From NCBI GenBank assembly GCA_949316235.1, contig OX438749.1, forward strand, positions 17,128,414 to 17,192,413: a DNA stretch of 64,000 nt, written 5' to 3'. The notes under the pieces are model-generated. The model searched no databases. It was not told where the DNA came from and saw nothing but the letters and a program-made list of their open reading frames with translations. The first letter of the stretch is position 1. Each line of letters starts with the position of its first letter. This DNA is from Oegoconia quadripuncta. Its lineage: Eukaryota; Arthropoda; Insecta; Lepidoptera; Autostichidae. A program made the translations under genes and the position numbers. Of the stretch, positions 32,566 through 45,900 are shown piece after piece.

Positions 32566-33029
32566 TTTACTCCTTTTACTTGTTATAATATAACAAATAC
32601 TTTAAAAAACTTTTAATGCAAAGAAAATTCAAAATCACACCGAACCGCCATGACATGACATGCTTTTCAGGGTTACCATAAAAATAACAAAATCGAAATA
32701 AAAATGTATGTTTTCTGTTTGATTTAAGAATATATGAAAAGAAATTAATGCGAATGTTATTTGTTTATTTATAATTGTTAAAATAACATAAAAATATAAG
32801 TGTTTCAATGGAATTTTTGAGTAGCCAAAACTGTTGATCATAATCATTTTTTTTGCTGGCAAGATGTAAGAACGAGACACACGGCCTCCGTTATTTCTAT
32901 CTCTCTCGGCTCGGATTTGCCTTTGTGTATGGTGCATCCAATTTAATACCTTATTGCGTTGACATAGTGATCATTTTCCTAAATGATTCTTTTGATAGTT
33001 ATCAGTCCTGTTTAAATAATAAGTCCATG
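32151..33029 (-). mobile_element. P-superfamily DNA transposon, internally deleted
   Basis: The element is 879 bp. Perfect 28-bp terminal inverted repeats lie at 32151-32178 (starting CATGGACTTATTATTTAAAC) and 33002-33029. The 8-bp sequence ATACCCAC is duplicated exactly at 32143-32150 and 33030-33037. An imperfect subterminal inverted repeat lies at about 32197-32240 and 32872-32914 (GAGCCGAG...GAGGCCGT). An 8-bp duplication, TIRs of about 30 bp and an N-terminal THAP domain together are the marks of P elements. It is too short for a full transposase. Confidence 0.88.
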
Positions 33030-33039
33030 ATACCCACCA

Positions 33040-33609
33040 ATCATTAAAAAATCAAAAACAAGACGTAATAACTCATCGGAATCAGGGGACTCCATGCGGT
33101 TCTTCGTAAGATAGGTACATGTTTTTGAGAACTTGATATGAGCACTCCACTTGATCAATGCATGACCGGTGTACCTGTTGGGATAAATTATAAACCTAAG
33201 GGACCTCCGACTGTGGCCTAAATCAATTGAGTTATTTCGTCTTCTTTTCGATTTATAAGTAGGAAGATTAAAGTACATAAAACATTAATAGGAGTAAGTA
33301 AGTTTTTGAATTTCTTTCGTTGAGACATGGTTGAGACTTTTGATACCGTAAATTACTTAGATTTAGGTATTTATTCTACGTTTGATACCCATCTCGATGG
33401 GGTGCTGGAATTATTTGTTATCAGAAGTATGACAAAATGGCTGGTAGGTTATAGAATATTTTGTGTGTGTTGACAATGGAAATTACAGAAGAATGGAAAA
33501 AAGGACAAATAAGAAGTAGCTTAGATTATTTACCAACGAATACCTACCATTGTTAAATTTAATTCAACATTTTTAGAGCTGGCAATTATATCACGAAATC
33601 AGGTTTTTA
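33040..33609. other. intergenic, no gene recognised
   Basis: Lies between the P-like element and the promoter of the claudin-like gene. No exon or known repeat stands out. Confidence 0.4.
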
Positions 33610-33924
33610 ATTTACATTCCCGCCACTTGGCGGAGTTCGTTCGCTTTCGAAAGTTTCACATCCGCAAGAGAGCGGCAAGGCAACGCAAAGCGGAATAGGC
33701 AAGGAGTAAAGACGTCTCGCGCGCGCGAACTCGGTACGCTGCAGGCGATGACCGCATTTAGATGAGTTTTTATTTTAAAATATTGTGAGTGTGCTGTCGT
33801 GTTCTCCGTTTCGTTAAGTGTTTACGAAAATGCTGTATAGGTGAACTATCCGAATACACGAAGTGTTGTGATTGTGATTATATTTCTTAGATCTTCTTTC
33901 ACTGTTTCCTAGAAGGTTGTAAAA
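33610..33924 (+). promoter_or_regulatory. probable promoter and 5' UTR of the claudin-like gene
   Basis: This stretch is richer in G+C and CpG than its surroundings (GTCTCGCGCGCGCGAACTCG and CGGCAAGGCAACGCAAAGCG). It directly precedes the start codon at 33925. The transcription start cannot be fixed by eye. Confidence 0.45.
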
Positions 33925-36900
33925 ATGCCTTGCTCAGCGGTAACTTTGTCTATAGCGACCATTACAGCAATCGTGGCTGCTGCACTTATGGCAATAGCAT
34001 TTTCAACAGATAACTGGCTTTATATCGAAGTAAAGCGTGGTAACATACAGGTAAGACTTAATTCCTATACAGGGTGAGCCATTGCGATGAGTTAGTATTA
34101 AAAATCGGAAATTAAATACAAAGAGAGGTAGAAGTACTTTCCCAGAGTTTCTTCCAAGGAACCATGGCGTCGATTTTAGAGTTAAGAAACACTATAAGTA
34201 CCTATATAAAGTTTGAAAAAAGTTATAGGTACATGGGTAGAACCCGCGATTGTTTATTAAAAAACAACAAAAATGTTTTTTTGGCGGTAGTGTAGCAAAA
34301 ACATACGTTACGTGCGCTTAGTTGTGTGAGGACTATTATTTTTACCACGAACAGGACCCCATGTCTATAAGACAATGTGAGTGAATCATTGCATTTTGAA
34401 TGTCGTAATTTAAATTAGACTTGTAATTTTAGGTTGATTAAGGAATATAGTAGACATTCCTTACAATCTAAACTATCAATTATCGCAATACAACAATTTA
34501 ACAGGTAGTTACGAGTAGGTACATATTTTGAAAATTTTTGCAGTTCTCCCGGTATCTTTTACTGATCCATTTGTATGGGTCACCCTGTATATTTAACCAT
34601 TTAAACGTCTTATTATTAAACATCGAATTGTTACTTCTAATGATTTATTATGTATGACGCTAATCGATCATCAGGTTTTATAATATTGAGATTTGTGGGA
34701 GGATGGATAAGATAGCCAGTCCCCCAAATAAGACGGGGTTTCCGGGTCAGTACGCTACCACCTTCGGCCTCATCTTCACTTAACATCAGGTGTGATTGAG
34801 GTCAAGTGCTAACCCGTTGTGCATAAAAAAAGGCGCTTCTTCTTTACGTATAGGCATTTCAACATAATGTAAGGAAAATAATATTTTTCTTTTCTAGTAG
34901 GTAGGTATCTATGTATACCTACTTGCTTTAAAATCTGGAAGCGATGAAGATTGATTTAATAATATAAGATTAAAATAAACGCTTGTTATTATCCATTTTG
35001 TAATTATCCATTTTGTAATTTTTTGGTAAGTATTTTGACAACAAGGACAAAATTAAAATTATTACGGAACACTTTGTTAATTATTTAAGTTACCTATTTA
35101 AGTAGGTACTCTGGAATTGTGGTTGAAAGAGAAACAATGTGTGACTCAATCTATTTATTATTTACTGTTTTCGAGAACCGAATGAACTGGCAACAATGAA
35201 CAAACAAATCTTATATTTCATAAACTTCCAACATTTCATTCAGGAGTAGGTATCGATGCAACACGGTCTTTTTGAGTCCTTGCGATGGGTGGGACCGTTA
35301 TACCAGACATGTTAAGCATAAATAGTATGGACGTAATGGCACGAACAAATGTGTACGTAACTGTACTATTCCGTGAGTGACTCCTGTGCACTCATTCGTG
35401 CAGATAAACTAGCATCGTTGATAAATAATAGCTGTAAGACGAGTTAAATATCTTCAGGCGTTTTTTTTTATACAAACGTCTATACGTGCTGATTCATCTA
35501 CATTTTTTCGCGAAGTAGATTTATAAATACCGAGAAATTACTCAAGAATAAAAATTCAGGAATAATTAGCCTGTCATGTCATGAGCTACGTAGGTTTTGT
35601 AGGTATTAAGTTTTAGCTTTACTTTCTTTCTAGACGTCTGGATAAAAACCATATAACTTTTGTCTTTGAAGCAACGTATTGCAACGTAACCTCTTTTGTT
35701 TATTTTTCTACCTGTTACCTGACTCAATGTGTTTTTTGCGAACTTTAGGGGTTAGTTTTATTTCAAACTTTCTTACAACAGATAATAAGTTGGTTAGAAT
35801 CTACAAAGGGAATAGTAAGTATAAGGACAGATTTACAAAATGTTTTAAAAGTCACTCGTGAAAAAAACATTTCTTTACATTTAAAATTAATAAACCATTC
35901 TCAATACACCCGAGATGCGTCAAACAGTTGACGCTATCTCAACCTACGTGCTAATTTATAAACCAATCTTTAGGTCTACTCAGCTGAGATAACTTCTCAA
36001 GAATTCGCCTCAGCGGCGAATGAATGATAGTCTTGAATTTCGTTTATACGTGAAACTCGGCGCACGTCTCAAGTGAGTACTGCTTGAGTATGCACGTGCG
36101 TTTCAGGTCTCAAGTAAGGTTTATTAATCAACACGTTTACTTGAGACCGTTCACAAAAGTATTCTCAATCTTGAGAACGGTTTATTAATATGGAAGGCCC
36201 GTATACCCGCCCGACTTGGACCAAAATAGAATATTATTTATTATAGACCTGTATACTTTTCCCGTTGCTGATTGATTGACTCTATTCATCATCATATCAG
36301 CCAAAGGACGTCCACTGCAGGCCGCTTCCAAACGGTCGCACTGGAAATCTACATGTTCAGCGTGGACTGGTCTGGACAGTGGAGTGGAGTCTTGTGGTTA
36401 ACTCTCTTATTATACTTTAATTCCAGATCGTCGAATCTACCTAGGTAGGACTACAATCCAACTTATAAGTGTCTTTGCGTCTACCTGTTTCAAATCACGA
36501 ATTCGAGACAAATTTACCTACTCATAAAAAGTTTGTAATGTACAGATACAGATGTAATATTATATCAGTAGATTTTTTTTAACAATTAATTCAGCGTTCA
36601 TCAATTACAAATATGCATATTAGATCTGCATTTTGGGGCAAGTTCTTAGTGGAAAGCTTCGGAGAAATCGATCGTGAAAGTGACGAAATGGTGAGAATAT
36701 TCTTTGGACATGCATATGCGGAAAGACAGATAACTCAACGTAACTTACTGAGATTTATTAATCATGTAAAATATTTATAACATTTATATTTTCTTCAAAC
36801 CATAACCCCAAAATAATCAAATGTCCTAAGTATTTTGTAAAGAACCATACATTACTTTAAAAGACAGGGTAAGTAAACTTTCCTAAAATGGTTTAGTTAA

Positions 36901-39900
36901 AAATAACTGTACGAATGAATAAAACAGGAAGTAACGACGCTCACCTACCGGAGAACAGACCCGTAGGACTTTGTTTATTATCTTACCTGAACCGGGCGAC
37001 AGGATGTTATGTTTGGTTATCCTCATTTAAAAAAAAGTCTAAAAAAGGACTACCCTTGTTCAGACAACATAACACAACCCAGATAAGTTTCAACCGCAAT
37101 ACTTCAGTAAAATCCAATGGGGAAAATTATCACACCTTGTATGTTTAATAATTTAACTTCTAATATGACATAATACGTATAATAATACTTACGCCGAAAC
37201 GGATTTGGATGAAATTTTGGTATATTGGTAGAACATACCCTAGATTACATAGGATATTTCTTATCCCGATAAATTTAGTAGTTTCCGCGGGATAAACAAA
37301 TTAAATAATCCGCGGTAAAGTTATTCCACGCAGGCGGAAAACTATAAATGATTTAACATTAGATTTAATTCGTAACGACATCATAATATAAAGGTGCCCA
37401 AAATCTACTATACATATGGAACATGAAGGAAAAGTACCTTAAATGTTGGAAATTATAAATTTTGGTAAAATGCATTCATTGTATTTTATTCGTATAAGAT
37501 AAAATTTCCAGCAACATTAGGTAAGTTAGGTTTCGTGAAGATACAATGTTTATTTAAGAATTAAAAATCAGTAGTAACTATTAATTGGTATTAATTGAAT
37601 AAAAATTAGGTAACATTTTTGTCATTTTTGTCGATTGGATTCCCAGCTCAGGCAAGCTACTTTTCAAAATGCCATGAATGCTCTTTTTCGTACAAGATCA
37701 TAAATTTATTTTCCTTTTTGTAAAATTTGCCATCAACGGTTATGGTTTTTCCTTTCCACCTTGGCCCGTTGATATTTAACATCCTATAGATGTGCAACGT
37801 GCATGACACTGTCACCAGAGCTGCGTCATCAACAATAGGTAATAAAATCACGACAACCTGCTTTCTTAAGCACGACACCACCCACTTCTCACGACTTCCG
37901 CTGTCTAAGTATTAATCTCATTCTACTTTCTTGATTGAATTTTGATAGAAGAAAACAGGTATCTGCTTGGTATCAGTCCTCGAAGCGGAAATGAGTAGTA
38001 AATTATCAGTTGAGCATTATCCGTATTCTTCCGCTACCTATTGTAAATTCAGCCAGAATATTTTTATTTCATCAAGTCGATAAAAAATATAAGTTAATTT
38101 GGCACAAATGTCTACCAAAACTGATGACTGTTTCTACGAACTGTACTTACAAGTACAATAGTATTTCTGGAGTGTACTTGGATTGTTTTTGTATAAAATG
38201 ATACGACAGATAAATTAATAATAATAATAATAAAAAACAACTGCAATTTTAGCACAGATTTTAATAAGCCGAAAGACAAATTAAAATTAAGTTGATGAAA
38301 AAAAGCTTTTTTTTCAAGTACTGTTATTTGGCACTAAATGAATATAATTATTGTAGGTAGATACGATTGTTTTTTTTTCTTTGCATTGGCATATGACTTT
38401 AACGAAGCTTACATAATGCACGATTGCTGCAATTCTTTACCTGGCAGCCCTGATTTTCATAATTTTTAAAAATAATATTAATGTTACCTAGAAAGAGGCC
38501 CATTCACGGCAGTCCGCTTTGCCGTTCGGCGCTTTATATTGGATTGTGAATGTTGTCTCAGCCTGCATGGTGTCCGGCAACACCGAGGACGCGTCTTGAG
38601 TCCTGCAAAGTGTGCAAGGCGGACTGGTGTGCAAGATGGTGAATGGGCCCCTTCCTTGCGATAGTTGTTGAAAGTTGAATTAACTTTATAGGATTTATAG
38701 AATTTTATTCCCCATTCGAGAAGCGATGTTTGTGTTACCTTCGGCAGAATGTACCTAGTAATACCTAAGTAGTTTCGCAAAACACTAAATCAAAACCATA
38801 AATCAAAATCAAAAATGTTTTATTTCGTAAGTTATAAGAATAACATTTGAAATCGTCATGACATACAGTTATCGCTCATTCACTAGGCAGTCTCCCCAGA
38901 GAAGAACGTCGCAAAACACTAAATCAAAACCATAAATCAAAATCAAAAATGTTTTATTTCGTAAGTTATAAGAATAACATTTGAAATCGTCATGACATAC
39001 AGTTATCGCCCAGAGAAGAACGAGCAAGAAACTCAGGGGTTGCTCTTTTTAAATAAGTCAATACAAATACATTTTGGAATAATTGTTAAATTTATGATTC
39101 GACAAAGAAAAATAAGAATAGAATATACTGGATATTGCCGAGCGGTTCATGTTCACGCATTCTTATCATCCAGATAGTCAGAAATTTTATAATAGCCTTT
39201 GGCACATAGTTTCTATTTAATGGTTGTTTTAAAGCTATTTAAAGGCAAATTTTGAATGTCTACCAGAACCTTATTATAAAAGCGTATATTGTCCCTTGAA
39301 TGATTTGGTGACTTTGTGTAAGCGACTGCTATGGACAGCAAGTTTATTTTTATATCTTGTATTTACATTGTGTATTTCACAATTTTTCCTAAACAAATGC
39401 AGATTCTTCGTACATTAAGTTTTCGTAAATATATTGCGATGCTAAAGTTAATATATTGATTTCCTGGAATTTATTTCTCAGAGATACTAAAAAAATTACA
39501 CCATGCACAGCATTCCTCCCGCCTCACCCCGTTTCGGACTATTCAACCAATCATTTTCATGTAGGAACGCGGCATGTAATCGGGGTATCATTTACTATTC
39601 GTGTAGTGTGAGTATCTTTGACCTACCTTTGATCGCTAAAGTGGCCCCGGTCAACCGTTTCATTCAAACACAGAGACAGTAGATTTTGGTTTTGTGCACG
39701 AGTTCACGTCATTATTGGTTTGGTAGGTTTAGACGTTTGAAACAGTTTGATTCAAACCTAGCTGCTTTTTATAAGCCCTTTCAAACCCTCTTGGGGGCTT
39801 CAGTCAGACATCAAAACGTACAATCAAAAAATAGGTGGTGGATGGAATTGGACACATAATTTGTCGCAATGTATTTTCCTATTCGTTTCGCTCGTTCGCT

Positions 39901-42900
39901 GCTTATTATGTCTCACTTAGATAAAGGATTTGTATATTATATGGAATCCCCATGATAAGACCTTGCTTAGGATACTCATAGGTAATATCTATTTTTTTTC
40001 ACTTTGACAAACGTTGACTCTTCTCTTGCGGCCGCTATATGGTACAAAAAACTTTGTGACGTTGGTCTGCCACTAGTAGTTTGGGTGCTACGAGGGATTA
40101 AAGAATCTCACATATACACGTGTGACACAGAACCCTTCTTGCAGCCGGGTAATAATAAATAGAACCACTACCCATTTGCGCAAAAGTGTGTTCGCGCACG
40201 GATGTTGCAGCGGTCAAGCGCCATTGCAACTAGTAATTACAGTTACAGAACAATTACTACCCTAAGACGGCTAGTATAATGTCTATGTGAATGCAAACTG
40301 TAATGTAGGCGTGTTGACTTCCTCGTGAATGTGACTTGCTTATTTCCATTGATTTAAGCTTCCATGTATTTTTTTCTTATTTCCTCGAAAAACAAGTAGC
40401 CTATGTCTTTCTCTTTCTTCGATTTTGTAATTGTCATTGTTCATATTTTGTCAATTGGTTTCTAGATTACGCATAGGATACGCAATAAAATAAATAAACT
40501 TACCACATTGGTGTCGATTCGGATGTACACCAACTAAACTAAAACCAGTTTTAAAGTAGTACTGTCTCTTTCTTCCTGGAACAGTACGATGCGACGTCAC
40601 CACTCCAAAACTGGTTTTAGTTTAGTTGGTGTACATCCGAATCGACACCAATGTGTGCTAGGTAACTTTAGTGTAATTTTTTAATCTATTCGACATAATA
40701 TCTGATATCGTCAGATTTTGTGTATAGTTTCGGAGAAATTACCTCTATGTAGCTATACTTAAACGCTTGTTGTTTCCGCCCTAATATTGTATAACTCAGT
40801 GCTTATTTCAACTAATTATAAAAATGTCAACAGTTTATGTATTTTGAAACGTCTACAGTTTGTTACTAATCGTGTTCATAATGATCGTACATGACACATA
40901 TATGTATATGAAAATAATGAAAACCTGGTCTGTTTTATATTACCTATACAGCCAGTAGACAAGTAAAAATTATACACGATGGCTTTCTGTTATTTGGTTT
41001 ATAATACAAGTTTATTTTGGTGTGCAATTGCATAAGAACATAAGTTACCTACCTGCCCACATTGCACACTGAACTTTTACCTCCGTGGGTTACCGTAACA
41101 ATTACGCAATCAAGCATCACACTACTGAATCATCACAAAACAAATAGACTTAAAGCATGGAAAGTGTGGATAATACGGAGATGGTACTTATTACTAAACT
41201 CCGTAGTTTACACTGTCTTTCACAAACATCTGTACGTGTACCGTGTACATCTGCACTGTGGAACATGGTTTATAGTTTTCCGCTGACTTTCACTGGTCAT
41301 CATTGATGAACTTTATGATTTCTCTGCGAATACGAAATCACCTAGGTTATTTTCAAGCCCTTGACGGCAACTAAAGTAGGTTATTAGAGAGTTCAGTACC
41401 AAGAATTGTTGTGTTCCGTTGTCAGAGTTAAGATAGCCAGTCCCCCAAATGTGTTGGGGTTTCCGGGGTCAGTAAGCTTCCACCTTCGACCTCATCTTCA
41501 CTTAACATCAGGTGTGATTGAGGTCAAGTACCAACTCGTTGTGCATAAAATAAGAAAGAAAAAAGAAACCTAATTTGTAACTGATGTAACAGTCTATAGA
41601 AGTTCACCGATGGGACACAAGAATCATCCATGGCGCTATTTGCATCACTCTCCATAGGAAGATTTGCCATTAACGCCACATTTTGGGCTGACGAGTTGGC
41701 GATTATTGGCAAAAACGGAACCTTGATACACTCGTCATGATTTACTTTTATACTATTGGCACTACATTACTGTAATTTGACCTGTTATAGTAGTGAAATT
41801 ACGAATAGTAATTCATACAATCCTGCCTCACAACTCTGCGCAATTGAATGGTTCTTGCATGCTGCTTCTGTAAATAGAACGGTCATTATTGTGGTGTTAT
41901 ATGGACATCCATTCGACAGTCCTCCTAGATTCGCTGCAGAAATCAACTCGGTTTTTGATCGAGTCAAAGGCATTGTCATAGTTCTCAAATGCAAGCCATA
42001 AGCAAGGGCTGATTTTACTTTCAATCTTCTGTTATCGGGCAATCTGGCGCGCTGTGTCTATGGCACAATATCCTCATCTCATTAAAACCCGGTCTGTACC
42101 GGAGCCTTAGAACAAAGTTGGTTATTTAAAAGGTGTGTTATTATGAAGATTTTTGTTGCTATTTCCACCACCGTCCATAACCCCTTATGAAGCGAAACCA
42201 CAATGCTCCAATAGGAACATTGAAATTGTCTTAGAATGATGAATTTACTAGAGATGGGCAAGACTCTTACTTACTGCTTTACTTATGTCATGGTGTTTTG
42301 TTTACATAGCAGGTTGCATAGAATGTTAATTTAGATGATTATAGTGACGCCAAAATAGGAAAATATTCAATGCTAAATAACCTGGATTACCAGAAATGAA
42401 ATTAAAAATTGTCTAAAGCTCGTTTAGTACAGAAGTAGGTCCTCCCGCTTTTCGAAGCTCTATAAACGAACAAGCATTTGATTTATCAACCCTGTATAGG
42501 AACCTGTAGATACATTTTCGTAAATAATTGAATCGCAAAAAATTGGCACACCAACCGACTTCAGTAAGGTTCCATTCTCTATATATCTCCGAATTGCAAT
42601 GTGATTTTACGAAGAATACCGAAACATCAAGATCGGTTAACAACTGACAAAAACATGAGTGAACATACATAAAAAAAATACACACAAACATTGAATATTT
42701 TCCTATTTTAATATTAGGAACTTGCTATGTAAACAAAGCACCAAGACATAAGTAAAGGAGTAAGTAGGAGTCTTGCCCATCACTAGTAAATTCATCATTC
42801 AGAGACAATTTCAATATGGCGGTTTGTTTACATAGCAGTTCCATAGAATATCGAATAATAAAATACCGAAAGTAAAGAACAAGTAGGTACGAGAGAGATC

Positions 42901-45900
42901 TGAGATCGTCTTTTGTTTACATAGTTACCAAGTACCATAGAGTGACACTTTAGTCAGTAAGCAAAGCTTGTACTACCGATACTAGATAACGGATAAACAT
43001 AAATAGTTGATAAATAGTTACATATAAACCCGGGCATAAATGTTCGCATTCACTCAAACATTTATCCCCAGCGGGTTCGAACCCATTGGTGTCGTAGGCA
43101 GGGTAGTGCCCAATAGGTTCACCAATCGTTCGTAGACGTACATGTTTGCTTTGATGGTGGAATTTAATTGAAAAAGTTATAACTTCCGTTACGCAACTCA
43201 GTTTTTCGATTAATGAGTGACGAGTATTTAACGCAGGTACCTAACCTACCTAACTAGATCATTTGCGCAACTAATGGAGCTAAACGAAATTGCCAGCCAA
43301 ATGTTACGTAAAAGTGATTTGCTAGCAAAATTAATAAATTTTCAAGAGATTGTTTTTAAATAACGATCTATTCGCATACTATTTTCCCACGACTATTTAT
43401 TGTGTCAATTCGACCATATTTGGTACCTACTGTATTGTATACTAATTATTTGCCACAGACTGCATTTTGCTGTTTTACCATGTAATAAAAATACATACAT
43501 ATAACGTCACGACCTTTATTCCAAATGGGGTGGTGAGAGATATTCCATGAAACAACAGTCCATCTTTCCATGGTTCACAAAAACATATGTATCAATGCAA
43601 ATAATGTATTGCCTTTTTGTACAATAAAGCGTTTACAAACAAACAAACAAACATGAACATATACAGAAATGCACACCATTAGCCCATCATTGTTAGGACG
43701 TGCAAGTCTGTAGATGTTTTTTTGGTGTAAAGTCCCTTATTCGCCATTTACGACACCCACGGCAAGAGACTAGAGAAAATTAATCCTAAGCAAATGACTT
43801 TACTTTTAAAATCTTATCTATAATATATATAATCATTTATCAGTGTCACTATCACAATATCCTAAAAATAAAGTAGGTGTACAGGTATACCTACTTACAG
43901 CTTCTCGGGCCAAATAGTCATACCAACTTACTTCAGTTTTAGAGCTTATATGCCCGAATAAGCACTATGCGTCTCATCCATTTAAGTGTAATGTTTGGTG
44001 GAAATCGGTTCATCCGTTTGGAAGATAAGTATTTTTTTAATGCACAATGGGTTAGCACTTGACCTCAATCACACCTGATGTTAGGTGAAGACGAGACGAA
44101 TCTTATTTGTGTCAACACAGTTGGTCTGTATCTAGGTGATATAATCATTCTTTCTCGGCAATTTTATAAATTTTTCAATTCATTGTAATACCTAATTATA
44201 AATGCGAGAGGTAATTGCCGCGGTGGGGGCAAGTTGATATCAGAACCCTGAATCTTCCAAAACTAAGGCTAGATAGATATTAGGTTTCCACTGGTATTCG
44301 ATTTCGTTATCATTTTAATTGCAGTCTCAATTCTATAAAACTCAAACAACTTCGACAATAGCCTGTTTAGTTATTTAGTTTTTATTACATTTCCATTTAA
44401 ATTTTAAGTTACTCTCTAATCGATCCGTGAACCTTAACGGCCTCTTGCAGGCGTTTCAGTGAGATTTTCCGATGAATAATCATTTTAGAAGATGTTAGGT
44501 TTCTTTCTCTTTGTCTGGAGCCGGCTGAAAGGCTAACTCTGATCGTATGAAAGATAATATTATAAAAAAATACAGGATAAGTTTTTATCGAAAAAAAAAA
44601 CGTCATATTATACGTAAGTGAAATGGAAGGTATAGGCATAGGTAGTTTAATTTATTTTTTTTCGTTTCAAAACCATCACCGAATAAAGCGTTAATTGTCT
44701 CATTTGACGGTCGCGTTTGTAGGCTATTCCACATAATTAAATTAAACAAATAAAGAAAACTTGGAGAAAATATGATTTCCAAATAAATATCGCTTGGTGA
44801 TGATGCTTCCGACCGATTTCGGCCATGAACTCCCGTGTGCAATGTGGGCACGTAAGCACATCATATGATAGGAATCACGCCAGTCGCATATCTATCTCCG
44901 GCCAGCGGGTGCGTTTTTCAAAAAAAAATTAAACTACCTATGCCAATAACTTCTATTTCACTTGCCTAATATGCCCTAGTTTTTTTCTTGCGGTAAAAAA
45001 ACTCGTCCATATCTATTTCGTTTTATACGTTTTGACATTTGTACGTTTTGACACTCTTTAGGACCATTAAACAATTCGTCCACTGGACATTTTGTCACGT
45101 TGACGACTCAGTCCCGGAATGCCAGCCAGTGAGGTGTTCTAATTTTGAAAAAATAAATAAAATATAATTCTGGCAAGTGACACCCAGTCCGCCGCTTTTC
45201 CCATTATAGAACTAAATTGCAACTTTAGTTGACGCGTCTCCGACCTTTCGTCAATTTTACTTATGATTATTATATACCAATTTGTGTTATATGCATTTTA
45301 TTATACCATATAACATTAATTAGAAAGAAGGGCATTAAGAGCAGAGGTAAGCAAGGTGTATCCGTAAAATGCCTTACAGAATGCAATGTGCATGATATAA
45401 TTCTTCATTTTTTCCCTTTAGTTTTCACAGTGGATGTGCCATTGTTCCAAGGTGCACTTGAAACCAGTATCGGGTTGCATTACAGGATGGGAGCAGATGA
45501 GACAGCCACATGATACGGCAGGTGTTGGCTATTTTTATCACCGACGTGAGCCACTCGTGAAGTTAATAATTAATTTTATTATTATTTGAAACGTTATAAA
45601 GGGAAGGTAATGGAGACCGTAGGCTAAGCATGTTATAATTACTATCACATATTTATATAGGATAAAGCCTTGCTCAGACACAGGCAGGTACATAAACTGT
45701 TTCTTAGATCCGTCACACATAATTGTTTTCAACATCAAACGAATTGTAAAAGTTACTTGAAGAGGAAAATTGATGCCTGGGATTTCCATTTTATCGTCAC
45801 CAGGCCTTTAGACTCATTATAAACCCTCTGGGTGTCGGCGGTTAAAAAGCAATTAGAATATTTATTGAATATATGGATGAACAATGCCGCCGACATTTGT

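Noticed and set aside
32635..32937. 100-codon minus-strand frame inside the P-like element
   Set aside because: Low-complexity, A+T-rich composition with no similarity to P transposase. It lies upstream of the THAP start codon.
41756..42042. overlapping 80-85-codon frames on both strands
   Set aside because: No family resemblance, no splice sites, and the two frames are mutually exclusive.
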